In this document: piece by piece, positions 7,861-15,164 of the stretch
How the letters are laid out: each line of letters begins with the position of its first letter
Numbering within the stretch: the stretch's first letter is position 1
DNA from: Bacillus_BA songklensis
GTDB taxonomy: Bacteria; Bacillota; Bacilli; Bacillales; Bacillaceae_H
Reading direction: 5' to 3'
DNA: 64,000 nucleotides
NCBI RefSeq assembly: GCF_042649685.1
Contig: NZ_JBHRZT010000020.1
Span: forward strand, 372,001-436,000
The notes under the pieces: model-generated
The model's database searches: none
Told to the model about the DNA's origin: nothing
Seen by the model: only the letters and a program-made list of their open reading frames with translations
Position numbers and translations under genes: made by a program

Positions 7861-8033
7861 TTCACCTGAAAGTTTACCCGTCATCTGTCGTTTTATAGGT
7901 TTGCCTCGTGGGTGGCTTATATTGCAAGCACTCTCCAGAGTTGCGTCAAATAAGAGTCTTTTTGCCTGAGAGATTCGCTTTTTACTTGCTCCTTCGGCGC
8001 TGCATTTAAGCAGTCTCTCCCCTTATTCTCATT
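7848..8033 (-). ncRNA. tandem glycine riboswitch (gcvT leader)
   Basis: Two consecutive glycine aptamers read on the minus strand. Aptamer 1 is marked by GGGGAGAGACTGC, GCGCCGAAGGAGCAAG and AATCTCTCAGGCAAAAAGACTC; aptamer 2 by ACTCTGGAGAGTGC, GAGGCAAACC and TTTCAGGTGAAAGGACAGAG. A short linker joins them. Glycine binding should keep GGACAGAG in the aptamer stem, break the terminator and switch on gcvT-gcvPA-gcvPB, as known for B. subtilis. The rest of the 448-bp gap up to yqhH (8034-8227) is AT-rich and should hold the two divergent promoters, which I could not assign with confidence. Confidence 0.95.
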
Positions 8034-8227
8034 CGCCCATATAAAATTGTCATTTGTTGGTCATACTATTTGAAAACTACTTCAATACTCGATTCAAATC
8101 TTAAAATAAAAATAAGTTCGCAAAGTTCAAATGCATTGTTTATTTAAAAATTTCTGAATTACATTTACATCCTATCATTAATCTTTACAAAAGTTCAATA
8201 AAAATTTGAGGAAAGGGGTGTTTTACC

Positions 8228-9904
8228 ATGAGCGTTGACATTTTGTTTGATGAAGAATGGACAAATCAGTTTCTCGAAAAGACAGAAGAAGACGGGCCTT
8301 GGGCTGATTGGGAACTGTATAAGCTGGCCTACCATATTCAAAAGCAAACGGTTATTCCTAAATTTGAAGGACTGCAAGCGCCCAAATATCTAGCTGATTT
8401 AGTTCCTCTTCCTCACCAATTAGAAGTAGCAAAACAAGTAGTAGAACAAATGAACGGAAAAGCCATTTTAGCGGATGAGGTAGGATTGGGAAAAACCATC
8501 GAGGCAGGTCTCATTTTAAAAGAATATATGATTCGCGGTCTCGTAAAAAAGGCATTGATTCTTGTTCCCGCTTCCCTCGTTTCCCAGTGGACAATGGAAT
8601 TAAACCAGAAATTTTATATTCCTGCCGTTGCCCAGCGCAAATCATACGTATGGGACCAATGCGATATTGTGGTGTCATCAATCGATACAGCCAAACGCCC
8701 GCCTCACCGCGATCTTGTTTTCCAGCAAGACTACGATTTGGTGATTATCGATGAAGCTCATAAGCTAAAAAACAATAAAACCAAAAACTATGAATTTGTT
8801 CAGCAGCTGAAAAAGAAATTTTGCTTGCTATTAACAGCGACGCCGATCCAAAACAGATTGGAGGAAATTTTTAACCTTGTCTCCCTTTTGAAACCAGGGC
8901 ATCTAGGAAACCAAACCTTTTTTGAAGAGTTGTTCTCAAAGAAAAACCGCGATGTGCAAAATGATGAGCACTTACGCGAACTTGTTAGCAAAGTCATGAT
9001 TCGCAATCGGAGAGCAGACACAGGAATTGAGTGGACAAAACGAATTGTGCAAACAGTGCCGATTGAATTTTCAGCAGAAGAACGTGAACTTTATGAAAAA
9101 ATTCTCTCTTATAAAGGAGATTTCCTTTCAAACAGTGCCTTTTCCATTTTAACGCTTCAACGAGAAGCTTGCAGCAGTCGTGAAGCGGTTTATATGACAT
9201 TAAAAAACATGTTGAAACGCGAATCGGAAGAATACCAGCCTCCTCATCAAATGATTGAAGAGCTCTTAGAGATGATCGGGAATATTTCCCAAAATGCGAA
9301 AGCAGAAAAAGCGCTGGAACTTATTCAGCAAATTAATGATAAAGTCATCATTTTTACTGAATACCGTGCCACTCAGCTTTATTTACAGTGGTTCTTGAAA
9401 CAACATGGCATTTCTTCCGTTCCCTTCCGTGGAGGATTCAAGCGAGGCAAGAAAGACTGGATGAGACAGTTATTCCAGCAAAATGCCCAAGTGTTAATCG
9501 CAACAGAAGCGGGCGGTGAAGGGATTAACTTACAATTCTGCCATCATATCATCAACTTTGATTTACCATGGAATCCGATGAGATTGGAGCAGCGCATCGG
9601 AAGGATTCACCGTCTCGGTCAACAACAAGATGTACACATTTATAATTTTGCTATTGCCAACACGATTGAAGAGCATATTTTAAAGCTTCTCTATGAAAAA
9701 ATTAACTTGTTTGAACGAGTGATTGGTGAATTGGACGACATTTTAACACGACTTGAAATCAAGAACTTTGAAGAGCATATCCAGGATATTTTCCTGCACT
9801 CGAGCAGTGAAGGAGAAATGAAGATCAAGATGGATAATCTAACGTCCATCATCGAATTTGCCGAACAATTAAACGAAGGAGAGCCGCGTCATGCAGCAAC
9901 ATGA
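8228..9904 (+). CDS. yqhH: SNF2-family helicase/ATPase (YqhH)
   Basis: A 558-residue superfamily 2 DNA-translocase ATPase. Visible motifs are Walker A ADEVGLGKT (82-90), DEAH box IIDEAHKL (173-180), LLTATPIQN, and the C-terminal helicase motifs TEAGGEGINLQF and RIGRIHRLGQ. No extra DNA-binding domain is obvious. ATG at 8228 follows AGGAAAGGGGTG. It overlaps the following yqhG by 14 bases, and the pair diverges from the gcv operon as in B. subtilis. The biological role is unknown; chromatin-remodeller-type proteins in bacteria often act on RNA polymerase or DNA repair. Confidence 0.93.
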   Translation: MSVDILFDEEWTNQFLEKTEEDGPWADWELYKLAYHIQKQTVIPKFEGLQAPKYLADLVPLPHQLEVAKQVVEQMNGKAILADEVGLGKTIEAGLILKEYMIRGLVKKALILVPASLVSQWTMELNQKFYIPAVAQRKSYVWDQCDIVVSSIDTAKRPPHRDLVFQQDYDLVIIDEAHKLKNNKTKNYEFVQQLKKKFCLLLTATPIQNRLEEIFNLVSLLKPGHLGNQTFFEELFSKKNRDVQNDEHLRELVSKVMIRNRRADTGIEWTKRIVQTVPIEFSAEERELYEKILSYKGDFLSNSAFSILTLQREACSSREAVYMTLKNMLKRESEEYQPPHQMIEELLEMIGNISQNAKAEKALELIQQINDKVIIFTEYRATQLYLQWFLKQHGISSVPFRGGFKRGKKDWMRQLFQQNAQVLIATEAGGEGINLQFCHHIINFDLPWNPMRLEQRIGRIHRLGQQQDVHIYNFAIANTIEEHILKLLYEKINLFERVIGELDDILTRLEIKNFEEHIQDIFLHSSSEGEMKIKMDNLTSIIEFAEQLNEGEPRHAAT

Positions 9905-10703
9905 GATTCATTCTTTTTTAAAGCGCTACTTTACAGCCAACCATTGTGAGATTGTGGAGGAAACTCCTTTCTACTTAACAGTACAGCTTACCATTGAGAT
10001 GGATAAGGAGCTCATGAATCGTCCTTTTTATTGGCACTATCTTGAAAAAACCGGGGGTATTCCAAATCCAGCAAAACTAACTCTCATTACGGATGCCAAC
10101 TTTGATGATTCAAACATACGTGGAGAACGCATTCACTTTGGTTCTCCACGTTTACATCAAATATTTGCCTCTACTCAAAAATTTGGAGCATTTATCCGTT
10201 TATATGAGAATGTCCATCAAACCAAACCGGCCCAAATGCCCTTGCATCCTTGGGTCGGAATGAACGTAAAAATTTCTTATCACTGCAACTTAAAGAAAGA
10301 TATTATGATGTCACTAGGGCTTCATCTGATTACCGGCTCAATTGTTTTATCTTTTCAAGAAAAACTGGAACAACAGGAATTATCAGCGAGAATTCCCGAC
10401 TACTGTTTCACCCTTTCTCCTCTCATTAAACCGAAAAGCGGTTTAAACCGACTAAAGCAGTTTATTCGCGGGGAAATTGAACAAGATAATGATGAGTGGG
10501 CAGCCGAGGCCCAAAAAAAATGGAATGAAGATTTAGCACTGCTCAATCATTTTTATGAGGATATGGATGAAAAGCCAGAATGTTATGAAGTAGAAAAACA
10601 AGCGTTACAGGAGTTGTATGAACCTAAAATTATCGTCAACACCATTAACGGAGGTTTATTTTATTTAACGGATCAAACAACTAAGCAGCTCACTTCAGCT
10701 TAA
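9891..10703 (+). CDS. yqhG: YqhG family protein, function unknown
   Basis: A 270-residue soluble protein conserved next to yqhH in Bacillus. I see no catalytic motif, signal peptide or membrane segment; the sequence is mixed alpha/beta, rich in aromatic and acidic residues. Its start lies inside the end of yqhH behind GAAGGAG, so the two are translationally coupled and the product may be a partner of the SNF2 ATPase. That partnership is inferred from gene order only. Confidence 0.88.
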   Translation: MQQHEIHSFLKRYFTANHCEIVEETPFYLTVQLTIEMDKELMNRPFYWHYLEKTGGIPNPAKLTLITDANFDDSNIRGERIHFGSPRLHQIFASTQKFGAFIRLYENVHQTKPAQMPLHPWVGMNVKISYHCNLKKDIMMSLGLHLITGSIVLSFQEKLEQQELSARIPDYCFTLSPLIKPKSGLNRLKQFIRGEIEQDNDEWAAEAQKKWNEDLALLNHFYEDMDEKPECYEVEKQALQELYEPKIIVNTINGGLFYLTDQTTKQLTSA

Positions 10704-10733
10704 CCTCAACGACGAAAGGATGTGCCCCATTCT

Positions 10734-11081
10734 ATGAGGCCGTTATGGACAGTTGTGTGCCTATGTTTAGGACTAATGCTCCCCCTCTCTGTTTCTCCTT
10801 CGATTATGATAACAGAGGCTGCTCCTCCGCCTGAGCCCATTCCTTCTTATGCAAAATGGAGCCGGCTGGCGATCAAAGAAGCTAAAAAACGATATCCGAC
10901 TGCCCAAATTAAAGATTTCTTGTACGTGGGACGCGCAAAACAGGGAAGAGACAAGACATCAGAACGTTTTAAGCTTTGGGTCCAAAACCAAAATAAAGAA
11001 TTTGGCTTATTGGTGACAGTTGTATTTGATACAAACACAGAAAAAGTGCAATCCATCTCATTTGTAGAAACACCGAATTAA
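10734..11081 (+). CDS. YqzG-like secreted protein (DUF3889 type)
   Basis: A 115-residue protein with an N-terminal signal peptide (hydrophobic stretch about residues 4-24, Ala-containing cleavage region TEAAP) and a small domain of about 85 residues: SYAKWSRLAIKEAKKRYP, then IKDFLYVGR, then a strand with FGLLVTVVFD. This fits the small DUF3889 proteins found at this locus in Bacillus. An upstream in-frame GTG at 10722 is too close to the ribosome site AAAGGA; ATG 10734 is used here but has a long spacer. Function unknown, probably outside the membrane. Confidence 0.75.
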   Translation: MRPLWTVVCLCLGLMLPLSVSPSIMITEAAPPPEPIPSYAKWSRLAIKEAKKRYPTAQIKDFLYVGRAKQGRDKTSERFKLWVQNQNKEFGLLVTVVFDTNTEKVQSISFVETPN

Positions 11082-11165
11082 AAGAATCCCCCAATATCGC
11101 TTTTGAATCAAAATTGTTACGGCATCCTTTGATTCAATGAATTTTTTATGATGATAAGATTTTAA

Positions 11166-11212
11166 AGGGTGCCCCCCGAACGACATGATTTGTGACGTTT
11201 TGGGACACCCCT
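11166..11212. terminator. terminator hairpin between converging yqzG-like and yqzE-like genes
   Basis: Imperfect stem AAGGGTG-CCCC / GGGACACCCCTT with an inner pairing ACG...CGT, followed by CTTCTTT on the plus strand. Confidence 0.6.
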
Positions 11213-11215
11213 TCT

Positions 11216-11398
11216 TTATGATTTCTTTTTTCGGTACCACATCATAATAGCAAAAGGAACGACTCCAAACCAACGGTGAATAAAAGAATCACGCTCTTCT
11301 TTTCGCTTTCGTCGTTGCTGTATCCGTTCTTCCTTCGGCTGGTCAATATAACGAACAAATTGCTGGGTCACAAATTTCACATAATCATTTGTAGACAT
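11216..11398 (-). CDS. yqzE: YqzE family small protein
   Basis: A 60-residue protein: N-terminal acidic/aromatic part (NDYVKFVTQQFVRYID), a very basic middle (QQRRKRKEERD), and a hydrophobic C-terminus (FGVVPFAIMMWYRKKKS) that may form one membrane segment. This matches the small YqzE family found just downstream of comG in Bacillus. The start follows GAGGTGG. Function unknown. Confidence 0.85.
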   Translation of the reverse strand: MSTNDYVKFVTQQFVRYIDQPKEERIQQRRKRKEERDSFIHRWFGVVPFAIMMWYRKKKS

Positions 11399-11422
11399 CG
11401 TTCAATACCACCTCATTCATTA

Positions 11423-11935
11423 TTATGTCCGAGGAGCTTCATCCTTAATCAATGAAAGGATTTCTTCACAAACATGGTCCACCTGTTTTCCTGTTGTGTG
11501 AATGGTAATATCCGCTTGTTCGTAAAACGGTTGACGCCACTCATATAATGCCTTTGCTTTCTCAAAATTTTGATGGTGGAGAAGAGGGCGTGTATGGTCA
11601 TCTTGTAAACGGGCCCAGATTTCTTTAAAATCACAGTGCAAGTAAATGACAGTTCCGCCCTCTTTCATCCATCGGCGGTTCTCCTCTTTCATAAAGAGCC
11701 CTCCACCCGTTGTAATGATGATATCGTTCGTTGGAAGCTGTTCAAGAACAGCCGTCTCAAATAAACGGAATTTTTCTTCTCCTTCTTCTGCGAAAATATC
11801 ATTAATGGTTCTCCCGGTTTGCTGTTCGATATAATGATCCGTGTCCACCACCGGAACATTAAGTCTTCTAGCTAATTCAGCACCAACAGTGGTTTTGCCA
11901 GAGCCCATGAATCCTACAAGATATAAAGCTTTCAT
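11423..11935 (-). CDS. aroK: shikimate kinase
   Basis: A 170-residue P-loop kinase that phosphorylates shikimate at the 3-hydroxyl in aromatic amino-acid synthesis. Walker A GFMGSGKTTVG is at 8-18, the shikimate-binding Asp is in VDTDHYIE, and TTGGGLF is the substrate loop. Start ATG 11935 follows AAGGGGGAAG. It lies 16 bp after comGG with no terminator between, so competence-induced read-through is possible, although aroK is a housekeeping function. Confidence 0.93.
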   Translation of the reverse strand: MKALYLVGFMGSGKTTVGAELARRLNVPVVDTDHYIEQQTGRTINDIFAEEGEEKFRLFETAVLEQLPTNDIIITTGGGLFMKEENRRWMKEGGTVIYLHCDFKEIWARLQDDHTRPLLHHQNFEKAKALYEWRQPFYEQADITIHTTGKQVDHVCEEILSLIKDEAPRT

Positions 11936-11951
11936 TTTTCTTCCCCCTTGA

Positions 11952-12344
11952 TTATAGCTTTTTCCATTTTATCATTTTACCGCTTTCTCTTTCTATTTCC
12001 GCTAATACTTTATGTTGCCTGTCAGAGGAAAGCTGACAATGAATTTCAATCGTCATCCATCCATCTTGCACTGACCGCAATATATAGGTCACCTCACCTT
12101 GAGGATACAATTGCGTTTCCCTCTCTCCTGGCACATCCTCTTCTCCAAAACTCCGAGGCGCATCCACAAGCGCCAGCTCCAATAAATTCTCCATCTCATA
12201 ATAATCACTCACACTTTTTGAAAAAAGGGCTTCAGCTACATATACTTGCAGCTGCTGATGCACGACGAAGAAAATAAGCAATGACAGCAGTAACGCCAAG
12301 GGCAGCACGAAGCCCTTTTCATCACGAGGCACTTTGTCCCCCAT
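11952..12344 (-). CDS. comGG: competence pseudopilus minor protein ComGG
   Basis: Last gene of the comG operon by position. The product has a single N-terminal hydrophobic segment (FVLPLALLLSLLIFFVV) preceded by a Gly-Phe junction, but it lacks the Glu at +5 of class pseudopilins, as ComGG does in B. subtilis. The start is uncertain: ATG 12344 gives 130 residues, while GTG at 12332 has a better ribosome site (GGGGGA). The frame open to 12395 has no support. It overlaps the end of comGF. It should help assemble the DNA-uptake pseudopilus. Confidence 0.75.
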   Translation of the reverse strand: MGDKVPRDEKGFVLPLALLLSLLIFFVVHQQLQVYVAEALFSKSVSDYYEMENLLELALVDAPRSFGEEDVPGERETQLYPQGEVTYILRSVQDGWMTIEIHCQLSSDRQHKVLAEIERESGKMIKWKKL

Positions 12345-12765
12345 CGCTATTGAAAAGACTGATTCTTTCCGCATACAAACGATTCTCCAAATCACGAACC
12401 TGAACTATAATTCCATGACTGACTTTGATAAACTGAACGGATGAAATGTTTTGCAGCAACACCTCATGTCCGGTTCCCACTACTCGCCGGCGTATCATCT
12501 GACCGTATCTCTCATATGTTACTTTTTGTTGTCTATAGTTGGTGAAAGTCAATTTCTGATCGTTACATTCAACATCATATCCTTCCCGTAATTCAAGCGT
12601 TAACTGCTGCAGAAAAATGTCCCATTCCAATTTAGATAAGGAAACAGCCACAACTTGCTGCTCCTTTGTCATTTTGATTATAACCGGCAAAAAAGACATC
12701 ATCATTAAAAATAAAGAAAAAGTGATTAACATCTCTAAAAGTGTATAGCCGCCCTCTCTTCTCAT
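12322..12765 (-). CDS. comGF: competence pseudopilin ComGF
   Basis: A 147-residue minor pseudopilin. It has a prepilin-type N-terminus (basic residues, then GG/YTLLEM with the +5 Glu) followed by about 20 hydrophobic residues, which matches the ComGF family. Cleavage and N-methylation would be done by ComC (not in the window). The start overlaps the comGE stop as ATGA. Part of the comG pseudopilus operon. Confidence 0.85.
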   Translation of the reverse strand: MRREGGYTLLEMLITFSLFLMMMSFLPVIIKMTKEQQVVAVSLSKLEWDIFLQQLTLELREGYDVECNDQKLTFTNYRQQKVTYERYGQMIRRRVVGTGHEVLLQNISSVQFIKVSHGIIVQVRDLENRLYAERISLFNSDGGQSAS

Positions 12766-13097
12766 CTTTTTATATAATCACACCTCTTTTTACTCTGTTT
12801 CGATAAATTTTCCCAGTAAATACACACTTTAAATAGCGATTGCTCTTCAACTTGCCAGCTCACTTCATATACAATTCCATTTAACAGTCGACGAGACGGG
12901 GAAGGAGAAGCCCCGTCATACTTATACTCCAGCACTTTCTCATGCAATAACTTCACAGCCGCTTTATCAATATCAATGTCCTTCCTCTCCTGCTTAATCT
13001 GGATATATAACGGAAGTATGTGTGCAAGCAGCAGGAAAAGAATTGAAAACGCAACGAGCATTTCAAGCAATGTATAACCCCTACAACTTTTCAGCAT
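12762..13097 (-). CDS. comGE: competence pseudopilin ComGE
   Basis: A 111-residue minor pseudopilin with the prepilin signal CRG/YTLLEMLVAFS at residues 4-16 and a hydrophobic helix after it. The start at 13097 is chosen because AAAGGGA lies 6-7 bases upstream and it puts the prepilin signal at the N-terminus; the longer open frame to 13193 would bury the signal. It overlaps the end of comGD by 17 bases. Confidence 0.83.
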   Translation of the reverse strand: MLKSCRGYTLLEMLVAFSILFLLLAHILPLYIQIKQERKDIDIDKAAVKLLHEKVLEYKYDGASPSPSRRLLNGIVYEVSWQVEEQSLFKVCIYWENLSKQSKKRCDYIKR

Positions 13098-13536
13098 AAA
13101 AACGTCCCTTTCCGAGCATAAACACCATTTCGTAAGTAAGAGAACCAGATGAGATAAAAAACGTCCCTGATTTTGAAATATTGCCATTGCCAAGAAACTT
13201 AATTTGAGATCCTAATGTAGCAAACTGAATACGAAGACGTGAATCGTAAGATCGTGTGAAAAGAGGGCTCGATATGCTGCCTGCGACGATAAAATACTCA
13301 TTTTTGTCCGATGAAAACCTTAGAGACACCGCTTGTCCTCTTGTGATAGCCGCCTCTTGTGCATAAAATATATCCGTTTCTAATTGCTTCATAAACCAAT
13401 GCAGCCGGTAATACTCCATAAGCGGCTCTATTTTGACAATGGTTACAAACATGATGGCATGAACAATGGCCAGAACGATCAGCACCTCGAGGACGGTAAA
13501 TCCGTTATGATGTAGTCGCTGTTGTGGCTGTGTCAC
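13081..13536 (-). CDS. comGD: competence pseudopilin ComGD
   Basis: A 151-residue pseudopilin. The prepilin site HNG/FTVLEVLIVLA is at residues 10-21, with the +5 Glu and a hydrophobic N-terminal helix that anchors the subunit before assembly. The C-terminal part is a beta-rich domain (FSSDKNEYFIV, LRIQFATLG). Its start overlaps the end of comGC by 32 bases, typical of the tightly packed comGC-GG segment. Confidence 0.88.
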   Translation of the reverse strand: MTQPQQRLHHNGFTVLEVLIVLAIVHAIMFVTIVKIEPLMEYYRLHWFMKQLETDIFYAQEAAITRGQAVSLRFSSDKNEYFIVAGSISSPLFTRSYDSRLRIQFATLGSQIKFLGNGNISKSGTFFISSGSLTYEMVFMLGKGRFYAEKL

Positions 13537-13837
13537 TTTCTTTTACCTCTCCATTCACAATCTCAATTCCATCTCCGTTGGGACACTTGGTTTCCTTAAT
13601 GTAGCCGTCAGTTTTTAATTGATCGAGGGTAGGAATTTTATTTTCATTTTCTATTTTATATACTTCTACTTGAGCTTGTACTGTTTTGATATAAGCCTCA
13701 CATCCTTTATCATTAATCGCGCCATTGTTCTTCAATAAATTGGGAACCGTAATTAACAGCAAGATAGAGATCACCAACATGACCACGAGCATCTCGATTA
13801 ATGTAAACCCGTTTTTCTTCACGAGCTGTCTCCTCAT
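13505..13837 (-). CDS. comGC: major competence pseudopilin ComGC
   Basis: A 110-residue major pseudopilin of the transformation pilus. Prepilin site KNG/FTLIEMLVVMLVIS, then a helix and a short C-terminal domain with two cysteines (KGCEAY and TKCPNG), which form the intramolecular disulfide known for ComGC. The start at 13837 follows AAAAGGAGG; the frame continuing to 13894 runs into the repeat element and is not used. The ribosome site lies only a few bases from the inserted repeat that separates comGC from comGB. Confidence 0.92.
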   Translation of the reverse strand: MRRQLVKKNGFTLIEMLVVMLVISILLLITVPNLLKNNGAINDKGCEAYIKTVQAQVEVYKIENENKIPTLDQLKTDGYIKETKCPNGDGIEIVNGEVKESDTATTATTS

Positions 13838-13855
13838 TTCTTTTCCTCCTTTTCT

Positions 13856-14130
13856 TTTATCCCGCATTAACGGGCAGTAAGACTCCCACTTCAAAACTTA
13901 GCGTAATCGAAGAAGTTTAAGTGGGGATAACTGCTCTAATCTGGCTGCGGCTCCTAGCTCCCACTACGTTTCACTCCTTCCTACAGAACCAAAAAGCGGT
14001 TCTTTGTCAGGAGCTCCAACGCACGTCGGAGCTAAACAGTCGCCTCGCTTTCTCGTGTAAAAGCCCGATAAGATCAACTAACCATCAGTGGGGGATGAAG
14101 CCCCCCCCCACTAATGGAGGTTTCCTTTAT
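13856..14130 (+). mobile_element. IS200/IS605-like miniature element, copy A (inside comG operon)
   Basis: Begins TTTAT-CCCGCATTAACGGG (left hairpin CCCG/CGGG) and ends with a CCCCC-ACT hairpin followed by GGTTTCCTTTAT. The same ends and the inner string AGCCCGATAAGATCAACTAA occur at 28801-28952, with shorter relatives at 20466, 54212 and 62068. It carries no ORF. It fills nearly the whole 289-bp gap between comGB and comGC, and its right TTTAT supplies the comGB stop codon. About 120 bp in the middle are a second, unrelated repeat. Confidence 0.75.
13937..14055. repeat. GTCTAGCT-type repeat nested in miniature element A
   Basis: Shares GTTTCACT-CTTCCT...CAAAAAGCG...GCTCCAAC with the repeat at 46676-46798. 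The central stem is AGAACC / GGTTCT around loop AAAAAGC here and GGAGTC / GACTCC around the same loop there, so three base pairs have changed on both sides. Element copy C at 28801 lacks this segment. Confidence 0.7.
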
Positions 14131-15164
14131 ACAGTTGACATCATTTTCAGCATCGGAAGCATAATCGACAGGTACATAGCTAAAACAAGCAATCCAATCA
14201 AGGAAAACAACAAAGGCTGCATGATGTTTAACCATTTGAAGACGAGTTGCTCCAGTCTTTCTAAAATGAATTGGCTATGGTTTCCCAGCTCCTTTGCCAG
14301 ATCACCGTTGGACTGGCCATGTGCAATCACATTGGCAAGCTGGGCATCATAATATTTTCTCTTGAACATGATTTGTTCTAAAGCAGCACCTGAAACAAGC
14401 TGTTCCTTCAGAAAAGCCGCTTCTACTTGAAAAAAAGGGTAATGCCGCTGTCGTTCAAATAAACTCAAGCAATCATTTACGGATAATCCTCCATTCAATA
14501 AATTGCTGATATGGGTCGAGAAGAAATAAGAATTGAACATAGGAACGATCTTTTTAATTCCAGGAATCTTCAACAAATAACCCATTCGTTTATATGGAGG
14601 CATTTTTTGCATATAGACACGGTACACCACAAAGGAAATCGTCAAAAACAAAAAGGAGAAAACACACCCGTATGGAAAAGCACCTACAAAATTGATTAGT
14701 AAAGCTAAAGGTAGTGACATTTCTGTCCCCATGGAGGAATATAACGTTTGAAACTGTGGAAGCAAAACGGTTGCCAACACAAAAAAGATGATAAATAAAA
14801 AGGAAAATAACATGAGAGGATACTGCACAACTTTTTTCATTTTTTCCATGCTTGCCAACTTCCGTTGCAGCATCCATGCCCCTTCTTTCAAAGCAAATGT
14901 CAAATCCCCGTGTCGTTCAGCAAAATATAAATAACCCAAAATATCACGATGAAATGCCAAAGATTCAAAAGTATCATGAAGGGACACACCATTTTTTAAT
15001 TGTTTTAAACAACGATCAATATCTTCACCAAGCTTTTGAGGAATCTGAAAACGTAAAAATTCCATTGCTTGCGACAACGTGTAGCCGTGATCGAGAAGCT
15101 CGGATAATTTCAAGAGGAAGAGGGCTTGTTGTTCCAAACTCCATTTTCTTTGCAGGCTCTTCAT
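14127..15164 (-). CDS. comGB: competence pseudopilus membrane platform protein ComGB
   Basis: A 345-residue GspF/PilC-family inner-membrane protein. It has two cytoplasmic helical repeats (around residues 10-110 and 210-310) and three hydrophobic segments (about 112-136, 155-178 and 315-340). It forms the platform on which the ComGA ATPase drives pseudopilus assembly. Its start overlaps the comGA stop by 4 bases. Its stop codon TAA lies in the TTTAT boundary of the inserted element, so its last residues may have been set by the insertion. Confidence 0.93.
   Translation of the reverse strand: MKSLQRKWSLEQQALFLLKLSELLDHGYTLSQAMEFLRFQIPQKLGEDIDRCLKQLKNGVSLHDTFESLAFHRDILGYLYFAERHGDLTFALKEGAWMLQRKLASMEKMKKVVQYPLMLFSFLFIIFFVLATVLLPQFQTLYSSMGTEMSLPLALLINFVGAFPYGCVFSFLFLTISFVVYRVYMQKMPPYKRMGYLLKIPGIKKIVPMFNSYFFSTHISNLLNGGLSVNDCLSLFERQRHYPFFQVEAAFLKEQLVSGAALEQIMFKRKYYDAQLANVIAHGQSNGDLAKELGNHSQFILERLEQLVFKWLNIMQPLLFSLIGLLVLAMYLSIMLPMLKMMSTV

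Noticed and set aside
13861..14130. Small ORF 13921-14352 (+) across the repeat and comGB
   Set aside because: Antisense to comGB and made of repeat sequence; no start signal.
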